64,000 nt of DNA, from positions 50,178-114,177 of the forward strand of contig JAJEKV010000691.1 of assembly GCA_021234155.1 (NCBI GenBank), written 5' to 3'. The position numbers were made by a program, and so were the translations under genes. This document shows positions 12,837 through 23,700 of the stretch, one piece after another. Source of the DNA: Isoetes taiwanensis (taxonomy: Eukaryota > Streptophyta > Lycopodiopsida > Isoetales > Isoetaceae). Under the pieces are notes generated by a model. It was not told where the DNA came from. It searched no databases and worked only from the letters and a program-made list of their open reading frames with translations. Within the stretch, counting starts at the first letter, position 1. Each line of letters begins with the position of its first letter.

Positions 12837-14169
12837 CTAGAAATGGAGCCCAGTGTTGCTGGGCATAGCTAGGAACTGTAAAAGATACACTGGAGCAAGT
12901 TGTTAAATGAATTCACGTTCTTAAAATTACACAATTAAGAAAATTTGACCACATTTTCACTTTCCCTTCCTTTTTCCTTTTCCTTTTGCATTTCCATGCT
13001 TTCCTTTTATTTTTCCCTTTTTATTTTCCATTTACCCTTTTCCCTTTTCCACTATTCCAGTTCTACTCTCTCCTTTTTTCCTTTTTTGTTTTCCCCTTCA
13101 CCGTTTTTATTTTTCTAATTTCGCATTCCTTTTCTCCCATTTTTGTTTGCCCTTTCCTTTTTCACCCCTTCTCCACCCCTTTTCCTTTTTTTCTTCATTT
13201 TCCATTTTCCTATTCTTTGCTTTTTCCTTTTTTTCCTTTTCTATCTACTCTTTCTTTTTATACCTCTCCCTTTCCTATTTTCTTATTTTACCCTTATTTT
13301 TCCCGCATTCCCTTTTTCTCCTCTCTGTTTAGCTATCCCTTTTCCTTTTATTTTTTTTCCCTTTTCCTTTTCCCCCCCCCACCCCCATTCGCCCGCTGCC
13401 TTACCCCTTCCTTTTGCCTTTCTCTCTTCCTTTTTTCTCCTTTCCCACCCCTGTCTCTCTTCCACTTTTTTCGTATTATTTTTCCCTCCCATTTCTTTCT
13501 CTCTCCCTCCATTTTCCTTTTCCTTCTCTCTTTCCCTTTTCCGATATCTTTTTTCCCACCTTTTTTCTTCTCCTTTCTCCAGTGCCCTTTTTTTCCTTCC
13601 TTTTATTTTTATACCTTTTTTTCATTCCCTTTTTTTCCCTTTCCCCTTTTCCCTCCCTTCTCCCCTCACTTTTTTTTCCCCTTTTTCATGTCTTTTTTCA
13701 GTTCCCTTTTTCTCTTTTCCCTGCCTTTTTCCTCTTTCCCTTTCCCAGTGTCCCTTTTCGCTCCCTCCTCCTCCCCCTTTCTTTTCCCTTTCCCTTCCTT
13801 CTCTAGATTACCTTTTCCTCTTCCCCTTTTTCCCTTCCCCTTTACTCCTACCCTCACCCTTTCCCCCTTCTCCTTTTCATAGTGTCCTTTTTACCTTCAT
13901 TTTCTCTCTTTCTTTTCCTTTCCTCTTTTCCGTGCTCTTTTCCCTTTTCTTTTCCCTTTTACTTCTTTCCCTTTTACCCATGCCTTTTTGCCTTTCACTT
14001 TGCCCTTTTCTCCTCCCTTTCCCTTTTCCCTTTCCTCTTAAGAGATTGATAGACCAAAACGGTGGTGGAATCGTGTCGATAACTTTTTAAGCCGGATGCA
14101 ATCAGATGATCTTTACCATCCAAATTAGGTTTGATTTATGACATAAAGCTAAAATTTTATAATATAAGA
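12837..14169 (-). mobile_element. Non-autonomous Helitron-like element 2
   Basis: The sense (minus) strand starts TCTTATATTATAAAATTTT (14169 leftward). It ends with a hairpin (12848-12853 with 12859-12864, GCCCAG/CTGGGC), then TCCATTT and CTAG at 12840-12837. The left flank base is A (12836) and the right flank base is T (14170). The interior is again a homopurine tract on the sense strand, and no transposase is encoded. The 3' end is clearly related to element 1 (the GTTCCTA word before the hairpin, hairpin sequence and spacing), while the inner sequences between tract and ends differ. Confidence 0.8.
12957..14040. repeat. Homopyrimidine (plus) / homopurine (minus) tract T2
   Basis: This is 1.1 kb of C and T on the plus strand inside Helitron-like element 2. 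The three long plus-strand frames (Phe/Ser/Pro-rich) are compositional artefacts. Confidence 0.95.
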
Positions 14170-15150
14170 TGCAAAGTTATGGGGTCCGTTTCATCCATCA
14201 AGCCCAAATCTAATGGTGGGATTTGGTTGGCGAATCCATAGGTGATGATTTTTATTGCAATATTGAAGATTAAGGAAAGGGAGGATGAAAAAGGAAAAGT
14301 GAAGGGAAAAAAAAGGGATGAGGGGAAAAGGGAAGAGGGAAAAGGACATGGTGAGAAGAGGAAAAGGAGAAAAGGGGAAAAAGGAAAGAGAAAAAAAAAG
14401 GGAAAGGGAGAAAGGGAAGGGAAAAAGGACAATGGGAAAAAAGGGAAAAAGAGGAAAAGGAAAGGAAAAAGGAAAAGGAAAAAGGGAAGGAAAAAAAAAG
14501 TAATGCATGGAAAGGGAAAAAGGGAGGGGAAAATGGGCATGAGGAAAAGGGGAGAGGGAGATGGAAAAGGGCATCTAGAAAAAAAAAGCCCAAAGGGGAA
14601 AGGTTGAGAAAGGAAAAAGGAAGGAAAAAAGAGCATGGAAAAAGAAAAAAGGAAAGAAAAGGGAGGGGGAACTGATAAAGGAAGGAAGGAAGGTACTTTA
14701 TCGATCCACGGAAAAGAAGAAGAGGATGGAGAAAAGGAGGAAAAGGGGTGCATGGAAAAGTGTGGGAAAGGGAACGGCCGAATGGAAAAGGGAAAGAGGA
14801 AAGGAAAAGAAAAAGGGGAAAAAAAAAGGCACGGGAAAGGGGGAGGGTTAGGGGAAAGGAAAAAAGAAAAAAAAGGGGGTGGAAAGGTGAAGGAAAAACA
14901 AAAGAGACACGAGGAAAAGGGGAAGAGGGAAGAAGGAAGTGGTGAGGAAAGGGATATGGCATGGAAAAGAGAAAGATAAAGGAAAAGAAAGGGAGGGAGG
15001 AAAGGGAAGCAAAAAGGCATGGGAAAAGGGGAAGAGGAAAGGGGTGGAAAGTGTGAAAAGGAAGGAAACCGAAGAGGAAAAACAGAGAGAAGGGAGAAAG
15101 GAAAGAGAAAAAAGGGAATGCAAGGAAAATGGAGTACTTTTTGGGTTAAT
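14170..15150 (+). mobile_element. Probable partial Helitron-like element with purine tract T3
   Basis: The plus strand is homopurine from 14271 to about 15125. The 100 bases before it resemble the inner 5' region of the element at 20366 (a gattgacc/ggttggcg-like word, gatgat, an aatattgaag-like word, then aaggaaaggg), so this looks like a plus-oriented relative placed head to head with element 2. I see no hairpin plus CTAG 3' end, so it is truncated or belongs to another class. At 14690-14710 the tract is interrupted by ggtactttatcg, which recurs at 24091. Confidence 0.45.
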
Positions 15151-15218
15151 GGCTCATTGAAAAGGTATCATTTTAAAATGGAAGGCAAAAATGGGCAAAT
15201 AGAAATAATGTTTAGCCA

Positions 15219-16885
15219 AATGTTTATTCAAAGAATAAAATAAGCCAAGTTCAAAAATGTGTTACATTCATTAGTTCTTTACCAAAAGGTCAAAAATATA
15301 AAAAAAGGTATTCAAAAGGCCCATGCTATCGAAAAGATCTGATCTTATTATAGATCTAAGGAAGATGGTTAAAAAACAAAATGAAATACAATACAATGCA
15401 CAATTGAGGCTAAGATGAGCTTTGCTTGCAAGGTCTTCAAGAAAACAATAAAAAAAATGACCTTTCATTATCAAAAAGCTATAAAGGATTTAGGCACAAT
15501 AATTCTGACATGGGGTGGCCTTGATTGATAAAAAAGACCTTTGCCTTTTAATAGGAAAAGAGAGAAACTTTTAAAAAGAAAAAAGTGAATTGCCTTTCCA
15601 ATATGCAGCCGGGCTTTAAATTTAATGAAAAAAAAAAAAAACAAAGAAAAGGTCATTTAAAAGCGGCGTCTAGAGGGGCGAAAAGAATAGTCTATGGTCA
15701 CATAAAACGGCGAGGAAAAAACGACGGGAAAAGGCTAACGCCAAGTAGAATCGCCGAAGAGGAAATGAAAGCGAGGGGGGACGCGGCAGACGGGCCGCAA
15801 AGAGAGAAAAAAAAATGTGGCGGGAAAAGTGTGACGAGTGGAATATAGTGGAAGAATACCGGGAATATACACGGAAAAAAATCCCGTGAAGGAAAAAGGA
15901 AAGGGTCGAAGGGCAAGAGGAGGGGAAAAAAAGGAAAAAAAATAGTCAATGGCAATAAAAAGCCCGCGGAAGGTCAAGATGAATCGGTATGAAAAAAAAA
16001 AAAAATAAAAAAAATAAAAAATTTGGCTTAGATAATTAGGAACAATATGATGCGGCCAAGGAAAAAATGAAATTTAAAATTTTATATTTATATTTTAAAG
16101 TAATCACAAAAGTATTTTATATTTATATTTTTAAATAAAGAAAAAGGGAATTGTATTTATATTTAAAAATAATCACAAAGACTTGTTAGGCATTATCCGC
16201 CTTTTAGCCCAGCAACTATGTCGGTCCCGATTGGAGTAGTATCTAAGATTTTAAAAGGAGTTGAGTGTGAACATGGCCCTCCACCAAGTTTCTGTGAGAT
16301 CCTCAAGAATGTCGGGCCCCATGTACTAGTGAAATATGTCTTGAGTTGTTGTACCTTATGTAAAAACCAAAATGTATATGTTATTACATGAACTTAAATC
16401 CATAAAAGATTTTTCTACAAAGACCTGTATATTCTTGATGTGGGGCGGAAAGTTCAAGTATATAGGCTGTCTGGATAAAGGGTGCCGCGTTCATTGGCTA
16501 TTTAAAACGTCTTTGCTTGCAAGGGGGAAAACGCTCATCAAAGCCCTAAAAATGACAATATAGCAGTATTACATCCAACATTTTAAAGTTCTTATTAAAC
16601 CAAATGTGTAACTAATATAGCTCTTACAGTCTATGGTCCAAACCCTTTCCAACGGCTGAAAGAGAAAGAGGCGGCTTTCGTTCACTTTTAGATTGAGGCT
16701 TTCGGTCCATAAATTAACATGTTTTATATTATTGGATCCTTTACTGCGTTGAATGCAATGTCATGCAAGGCAAACAACAATTTGTATGTTAAAGATCCAG
16801 CGAATTGCATCCATAGGCCGTGTGATCTTATTGCATTAACTGGTTTAAGGGACTTTTGACCAATGCGCATGCTTTTGATCATCTA
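15219..16885. repeat. 1.65 kb direct repeat, left copy (P1)
   Basis: This copy aligns with 18650-20308: gtttattcaa near the start, tattatagatct, caatacaatgcacaatt, gcaaggtcttcaag, then tttggctta, ctaatatagctctta, and gacttttgaccaat near the end. The middle (15660-15960) is purine-enriched and lacks much of the CG-dense core seen in the right copy. No intact gene is visible. The copies lack TG...CA ends and no PBS lies beside them, so they are not convincing LTRs. Confidence 0.75.
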
Positions 16886-18515
16886 AGAGGAAAGGGGTGA
16901 AGGAAAAAGAGAGGAGGAAAAGGGGAAAGATCCAGGGAAAATATTAAAAATAAAAAAACAAAAGGAGAAAGGGCAGGGTCATGTAAAGAGAAAAAAAAAA
17001 AAGAAAGGGAGAAAGGGAAGGGTCCCCTCCACCGCTGGTGGGAAAGAGGGTAGGGAAGGAAAAGTGAAAAAGGAAAAGGGTAGGGGTGAAAAGGGCATGG
17101 AAAAGGAAAGGAAAAAGGGGGGGGAAGAAAGAGAGGACACCTGGGAATGAGGGAAAGTGGACTTGGGGGGAAGGGGAAAAGGGAAGGAATTGACAAGAGG
17201 AGAAGGAAAAGCCACTAAAATTTTATTTTAAACCTAAAAAAGAAAAAGGGAGGGGGAAAAGGAAGAGGAAAAGAAGAAGGAAAAACTCTAGGTGGAGGGG
17301 GAAGGGCCCGGAAAGGGGAAAAAGGAAAGTATGGGAAAAGAGAAAGGAAAGTAAATATATGAGGAAGTGGACTTGAAAAGGAAAGGGAAAAAGGGGAAGA
17401 GAAAAAGCAGAGGAAAGGGAAACCCGTGCCCAAAAAAAAGGGGAAGAGGGAATTTTTTGGGAAATGGAAAGCTATAAAAAAATGCAAATGGTAAAGGAAA
17501 GAGAAAGGGAAAAGAAAGAGTCTGGGGACAAAGGGCACAAATAAAAAGGGAAAGAGAAAGAAAAAGGAGCAAAAGTTAAAAGAATACGAACAAAAAAGAA
17601 AGGGAAAAGGGATCGAAAAAAAGAAAAAATGGAAAGGAGGATCAAAAGGAAAAAAAATAATGAAAAGGATAATGAGATTGGGGAAAAAAGAAAGAGAAAA
17701 ATAAAAGGGAAGGGGAAAGATGGGGAAGGAAAATGGAAAATGAAGAAAAAAGGAAATGATGGGGGAAAGAAGAAGGAAAAGGGGGGAAAAAGGAGGGAAA
17801 GGGAAGGGAAAAAAAGGGGAAGATAAAAAAATAAAGAGAAGAAGAAAGGAAAAGGGAAATGAAAAAAAAAAAGGAGAAGGGGAAAAGATAAGAGAAAGAA
17901 TAAAAGAATAAGAAAAAGAAAGGAAAAGGGAAGAGGGATAGGGGATAAGAGAGGGGGAAATAAAGAGAAAAGAATAAGAGGAAAGGGTAGAATAAGATAA
18001 AAAGAGAAGACTAGCATGCAAAGGAAGAATAGAATGGGGAGAGACCAGGAAAAGCAAGAAAATTAGAAAAGGGGAAGGAAAGAATAGAAGAAGGAAGGAA
18101 GAAAGGGAAAAGGAAATAAGAGAGAGGGAAGAAGGAAAGGGTGGGAAAGGAGGAAATGGAAGGGAAAAAAGGAACTAAAAAGGTGTGGGAAAAGAGGAAT
18201 AGCGAATGGGAAAGAGAAGGGGAAAAGGCATGGTAAAAGGGCGAAGAAATGGAAAAGAATAAGAAGAGCATGGAAAAGGGGAAAAGAAAAGAAAAAAGAG
18301 GAAAAGGATGGGGAAAAGAGGAAAAAGGGAAAGAATCCACCAGAAAGGTTTGGGAAGCATGGGAAAGGAAGGGCAACACAGGGGGAAACAAGGATGTGAA
18401 AAAAAGAAGAAAAAAGAAAGAAGGAAAGGAAGCTAATGCAAGGAAAATGAAAAAAAAGAAAAGGAAAAAGGTGTGTGGAAAAACGAGGAAAGGAAAAGAA
18501 AAAAAGTAAAAGGCC
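16882..18515. repeat. Homopurine tract T4 (plus strand)
   Basis: This is about 1.6 kb of A and G on the plus strand, lying between the P1 and P2 direct repeats. It is interrupted by short non-purine words (for example 17024-17040). The long minus-strand Phe/Ser/Pro frames are not genes. No Helitron ends were found beside it. After it, 18516-18649 is ordinary AT-rich sequence. Confidence 0.93.
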
Positions 18516-18649
18516 AGAAAGAATGTATCGAATATGTTAACAATGGAGGCACTTTTGGTTATTCTCTCATTGCTATTGTGTATCATTTATGTGGTCTCAT
18601 TGATTCAGTACTGGCAACTGCTCCTAGTTTTAATATAATTGTTTAATAA

Positions 18650-20308
18650 TGAATGTTTATTCAAGAGAATAAAATAACGTTTCGTCTAAAATGTGGGTTA
18701 TATCTATTAGTTCTTTACTAAGGTCAAAATATAGCTTAGTCACAGATCTAAAGTCGTGCTCTATGCTATCCCAAAGAATATGCCTTATTATAGATCTGGT
18801 GAAGATGGTTAAAAAAAACACAAGAAATACAATACAATGCACAATTGAGGGCTAAGATGCTGAGCTTTGTTTGCAAGGTCTTCAAGAAAAACAATAAACA
18901 CAAATGACCTTTCATTATCAATAATTGCTATAAGGGACTTATTGAGTACAATTTGACATGTTTTGTGGTTTTGATTGATAAAAAGATCTTGCTTTAATAT
19001 CATATAGCGCCCGGAATTGAATGGTCTCAATTGCCTTCAATACCGCGTGTGTCAAGCTAAATTTAATGGTCCTAAACACAACAAGAAAAAGGTTATTTAG
19101 TTGACGTCGAGGCGATGAATTGCAGGACGCCTGGCGCGACGTTCGACGGCGGCCGCACGACGTCGGGTGACGACGCCGTCATAGACACGTCAGATAAAGG
19201 ACAAGAAACAGATGCGACGTCAAGTGGTATCGCCGCGATGACGTGACACAAAGGTGATCAGACGCCGATGACGCGGACACGTGGAATATACACGGAATAT
19301 ATGACGGATCATGCTACACGGAATATCAAAAATCCCGCCGTAAAATCTACGGTATACGCTGTACGCGACGTCACGCAAAAAAATTATGAAAATCCACGGT
19401 ATCTCGAAAAAGCCACGGGCAATAAAAAGCCAATGCGGATACGCATAGACGCGGTATGAAAAAATAAAAAATAAAAATAAAAAAATATTTGGCTTAGATA
19501 CTAGTTACAATATGATGTACAAGGATAAAATGAGATTATTATACGAGTATTTTAAAGTAATCACAAAGTATTTTAGAGACATTTATATTTTTAAACAATC
19601 AAAAGGAATTGTATTTATATTTTAAATAACGCAGGCACCCTTATGGGAGTATCCACCTTTTAGCCTAGAGTCAATCTGTATGTCAGATCAGGAGTAGTCA
19701 TCCGATTCGCTGCGATTGATGGCCCTCCACCATAGTTTGCATCCTCACACCCTCATACCTGTCCTCGCCTAGGCTTGATCATCTCCACACCGCTTCCTAT
19801 AAAACCAAAAAGAATAGGTATTAATGTAGTTCATAATTATAATAATTTTTCTACAACACACCCCCGGAGATTCCCGTGATGTACGCCTCTTCGGGGATAA
19901 TCGTTGATACAGAGAACACGCCCACGCTCCGTGGGCTATTTTACGCTGTTAGGGAAAAACCAGATAGCTGGTGTCATGATAATATACCAGTATTAGCTAA
20001 TGACATTTAAAGTTCTTATTAAAATTAATGTGGAACTAATATAGCTCTTACGAATCTATGGTGAAACCTTTCCAACTACTGAGCCCAATGAGACGGGCTG
20101 CTCACTTTAGCGTTGGACGTCTGAAATTTATGTTTTGCTTCCGATCCCTTTTGCATCGCTCGAATGCATCCATTGCAAGTACACAACATTATCACAAGTT
20201 AAAGCTGCCAACGAATGGAAAAAAAATAAAAATACCTTGATATCTTCCTTGTGAGATTACATTAGTGGACTTTTGACCAATCGCTTCCAACTTTTTTCGC
20301 TAAGTCAT
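18650..20308. repeat. 1.65 kb direct repeat, right copy (P2)
   Basis: This is the partner of 15219-16885, in the same orientation and about 3.43 kb further on. Its core at 19105-19290 is dense in gacgtc, gacg and cgtc words. A short GC-rich insert at 19861-19950 has no counterpart in the left copy. No gene is recognised. Confidence 0.75.
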
Positions 20309-20365
20309 CTCTTAGTTCTTTGACCACTCTTTTTCCTTTGACATAAATTCCATAGATCAACGAAT

Positions 20366-22225
20366 TCCTTATATTATAAAACGAGGTTGTGTCTTCTGTT
20401 TTCCTGAGTTCCTAACCCATTTGCCGAGGATTTGATTGACCACGGTGAGATGATGTGCACTTTGTTCGAATTTCATCTTGACTATGGCTTCAATAAGGAA
20501 AGGGAAAAGGAAAAGAAAGGAAAAGGAAAAGGCACCAATATGGGAAAAGGGAAAAGAAAAGGGAAGGGAAAAGAAAACATGAAAGGGAAAGGGAAAAGGG
20601 AAAAGAAAGGCAAAGGAAAAGGAGAAAACGATGAAAGGGAAAAAGAGAAATGAAAGGAAAAAGAAAAGGGGAAGGGAAAGTGGAAAACGATGAAAGGGAA
20701 AAGGAAATGGAAAAGGAAAGGAAAAGGGAAGGGAAAAGGAAAACCACGAAAAGGAAAAGGGAAAGGAAAAAGGAAAGGGAAGGAAAAGGAAAACAATGAA
20801 AGGGAAAAGGAAAAAGGAAAAAGGAAAAGGAAGGGAAAAGAAAACGGCGAAAGGGTGGAAGTGGAAAGGGGAAAAGCGGTGGAAGGGTGAAAACGATGAA
20901 AGGGAAAAGGAAAGGAAAAGGGAAAGGGAAAGAAAAAAAGGGGTGAAAAGAAAAACTTATTGAAAGTGAAAAAGGGAAAAGGGAAAGAAAAGGAAGAAAA
21001 GGAAAACGATGAAAGGGAAAAAAGGAAAGGAAAAGGAAAAGGGAAGGAAAAGGGAAAACGTATGAAAGGGAAAAGGGAAAAGGAAAAGGAAAAGGAAGGA
21101 AAGGCAAAAACTATGAAAGGGAAAAAGGGAAAGTGAAAAGGAAGAAAGAAAGGTAAGAGGAAAAAGGGAAGAGAAGGAGAAAAGGAAAAAGGAAAGATAA
21201 AAGAAATAGAAAAGGAATAGAATAGGGCGAGGGAAAGGGAAAGGAAAAATGGCAATCATGAAGGGTATGCAGGGTGAGAAAAGGAGAAAAAGGCAAGGGA
21301 AAATAAGAAAGGTTGCAAAGTCCATGGGAAAAAGGGAAAGTAAAAAAGGAAAAGAGAGGGGAAAGGCAAAAGAGAACTTTGGGAAAAGGGAACAAGAAAA
21401 AGAGAAAAAGGAAAGGCGAAAAAGGGAAGAGAGAAAGGGTGAAGAAAGAGAAAAGGGAAGCAAAAGAGCATCGAGAAAAAGGAAGAGGGAAAGGATGGAA
21501 AAGGATATGGGGGAAAGTAGTATAGACAAGGGTAGGAGCAAGGAATAGGAAAGAGGAAGGGCAGGCGAAATTAGAAAAAGAGAAGAGGGAAAGGGTGAGG
21601 AAATAGAAAGAAAGGGAAAAAGAGTATAGAAAGGGAAAAAGAAACAAGAAAGGAGAAAAGCGGGAGGGAAAGAGATGGAAGAAGGCAGGTACAAAAAAGG
21701 TTGAAAAGGGAATGGAAAGGAAAAGCTGAAAAGGAAAAGGAACGGAAAGAGAAATGGTATGAAAAGAGAAAGGAAGGGAAAAAGGACAGAAAGGAAAGTT
21801 GAAAGGAAAAGTTTAAAAAGGAGAAGGAAAGCAAAAGAGCATGGAGGAAAGGGAGAGAGAATAGGAAAAAAAGAGATGGGAAAAAGGCGCCAGATCAAGA
21901 GGTGAAGAGGTAAAAGGAAATAGTATGGCACATGAAAAGGTAAGCAAAAGAGAACGTAAAAATGTATGAGAACGGGAAAGAGAAAAGGAAAATGAAAAGG
22001 AAAAGAAGAGAAAGGGAAAGGAAAGGGAAAAAGAGTAGTGGGAAAAATGGAAGAGCGGGAAAAGATAAAAGAAAGGAAAGATGATAAGAAAAGAGAAAGA
22101 AAAAAGGGAAGGGAAAGGGAAGGCAAAAGGAGGGAGAAGGTTACAAAAAAGGGGAGAATAAAAAAAAAAAGAAAGAAATTAAAGGTTCCTGACTTATACC
22201 AAAGAAGGTCGGGTACCATTACTAG
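20366..22225 (+). mobile_element. Non-autonomous Helitron-like element, plus strand
   Basis: The 5' end TCCTTATATTATAAAACGAG at 20366 matches the 5' ends of elements 1 and 2 read on their sense strand. The 3' end at about 22190-22225 is ggttcctgacttatacc, a disturbed hairpin, then accattactag, followed by T (22226). Compared with element 1, the hairpin words CAGC and GCTGGG read CAAAG and GGTCGGG. That is the CAG/CTG distortion seen elsewhere in this window and is probably a base-calling effect. The interior (20483-22178) is homopurine on the sense strand, as in elements 1 and 2. No Rep/helicase is encoded. Confidence 0.75.
20483..22178. repeat. Homopurine tract T5 (plus strand)
   Basis: This is 1.7 kb of A and G in AAAAGG and GGGAAAA words, with a recurring non-purine interruption 'acgatgaaaggg' or 'aatgaaaggg' at irregular 60-110 base intervals from 20628 to 21120. 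That suggests growth by duplication of a purine block with one ATG-containing hinge. Long frames on either strand are compositional. Confidence 0.93.
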
Positions 22226-22309
22226 TATTAAAATAATAAACAATACTATGACTAGGTCATGTACCACAAAAATAATAAGAATGTGGGACTAGGGGTTCAA
22301 GATTGTCCC

Positions 22310-22760
22310 CTCCACTCATGGTGGAGCCGACCATGTCTCGGCCTAGCCACTTAGCTAAACTCGACAATGAACGGTGAACTACAGTTCAACACTGCCTCCC
22401 TTCCATCAAGGTGGAGCCGACTATGTCCTTGCCGAGCACCTCTACCTAAGAATGAGAAGCAGTGATTCTGACCCGGACATCCGTCCCTTTCCACGCAAGG
22501 TGGAGCCGACTGCCCTTGGAAATGTCACCAATTTTATTTTTAAACTTAATAAATAACAAGTCAGTCGACGGAACCCGTGTAAGTGATCCTCCCTTAATTT
22601 AGGCAGGAGCCGACTGCGTCTTGAACAAGCCTAATACCCTTAACCTAGGAAAATAAAAATTTGATCATAGTGGAAGTGGATCAACCTGCACACATGGTCC
22701 TTCCACTCTAGGTGGAGCCGACCGAGGTTCTTTGAACAAGCGACCTAATTTTTTTAACCC
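22310..22760. repeat. Degenerate array of five units with GGTGGAGCCGAC
   Basis: The word ggtggagccgac starts at 22320, 22410, 22499 and 22711, with a variant (ggcaggagccgac) at 22602. The spacings are 90, 89, 103 and 109 bases. Each is preceded by tccctCCA-like pyrimidines and followed by a tgtcctt or gtcttgaac-like tail. No open frame runs through it. It lies directly after the Helitron 3' end at 22225. Confidence 0.7.
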
Positions 22761-22859
22761 ATTTAAAGCTATAAAAAAAAAATGCAAGTGTGATGAACTT
22801 ACCAAATGAAGAACGCGGTGCGCAAGATCCTCACGCCCAAATAAAAAAAAGGACAACCA

Positions 22860-23700
22860 AACCCTGCAACAAAAGTTAAAAGAATAAGAACAAAAAGAAG
22901 AAGATGAAAAAAATAAAAATTAAAGCGGATCAAGAAAGAAAAAAAATAATCAAGAAGAAGATAAAGGGTGGAGAAACAAGAGAAGGGGGAAGAAGAAATA
23001 AGGGAAGGGTCGAAGATGGGAATGGAAAGCACGAAGGAGAGAAGAAGAAAATGATGGGGGGAAAGAGAAGAATAGAATCGAAGGGAAGAGAAAGAATAGA
23101 AGGAGGAAAGAAGGGAAGAAGGAAGGAAAAGAAATATGAAGAGAAAAATAAGAGAAGAAGAGAAGAAAAAAAATAAGAGAAGAAGAAAGAATCAAGAAGG
23201 AAGAAGAGAAAGAAAAAGAATAGAATCGAAGAGAAGAGAAGAATAGAATCGAATAAGAGAAGAGAATAAGAGAATAAGAATAAGAGAAGAGAAGAATAGA
23301 ATAGAATAAGATAAGAGAAGACTAGAATCAAGAAGAATAGAATAAGAGAAGAGAAGAATAGAATCGAAGGGGAAGAGAAAGAATAGAAGGAGGAAGAAGG
23401 GAAGAAATAAGAGAAGGGAAGAAGGGAAGGAAACTTAAATATGAAGAGAAATGGAGAGAAGAAGAGAAGAAATGAGAAGAAATGAGAGAAGAAGAGAAGA
23501 AGGAGAAATGAGAAATGAGAGAAGGAGAGAAGAAATGAGAAGAAATGAGAGAAGAAGAGAAGAAGAGAAGAAGAAGAAGAAGAAGAAGAAGAGAGAAGAA
23601 GAGAAGGAAAGTAGAGAAGGGAAGAAGAAAGGAAGGGGAAAGAATAGAAGAGAAGAAATGAGAAGAAATAAGAGAAGAAGAAAAATGAAGAACACAAAAA
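22860..23700. repeat. Purine-rich AAGAAG tract T6 (plus strand)
   Basis: This tract has a different texture from T1-T5: short AGAAGA/GAATAGAATCG/GAAATGAGAAG repeats with several nested periods of 10-40 bases. It behaves like a microsatellite or minisatellite. The Ser/Leu/Phe frame on the minus strand is a by-product. Confidence 0.9.

Noticed and set aside
12986-14090. Long plus-strand reading frames (about 300 codons)
   Set aside because: Same reason: tract T2 inside Helitron-like element 2.
14157-15020. Minus-strand frames of up to 287 codons
   Set aside because: Complement of purine tract T3. No motif, and alternative frames are equally open.
17215-18586. Minus-strand frames of up to 280 codons
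   Set aside because: Complement of purine tract T4, composed of Phe/Ser/Pro/Leu only.
15219-20308. P1 and P2 as LTRs of an element with a purine interior
   Set aside because: No TG...CA termini, no PBS or PPT, no target duplication, and no coding remnant between them.
20482-22267. A 436-codon minus-strand frame that could suggest a membrane protein
   Set aside because: It is the complement of tract T5 within a Helitron-like element. The apparent hydrophobic segments come from TTY and CTT codons.
22290-22312. T-arm-like word ggggttcaagattgtcccc as part of a tRNA gene
   Set aside because: No matching acceptor, D or anticodon arms could be placed around it.
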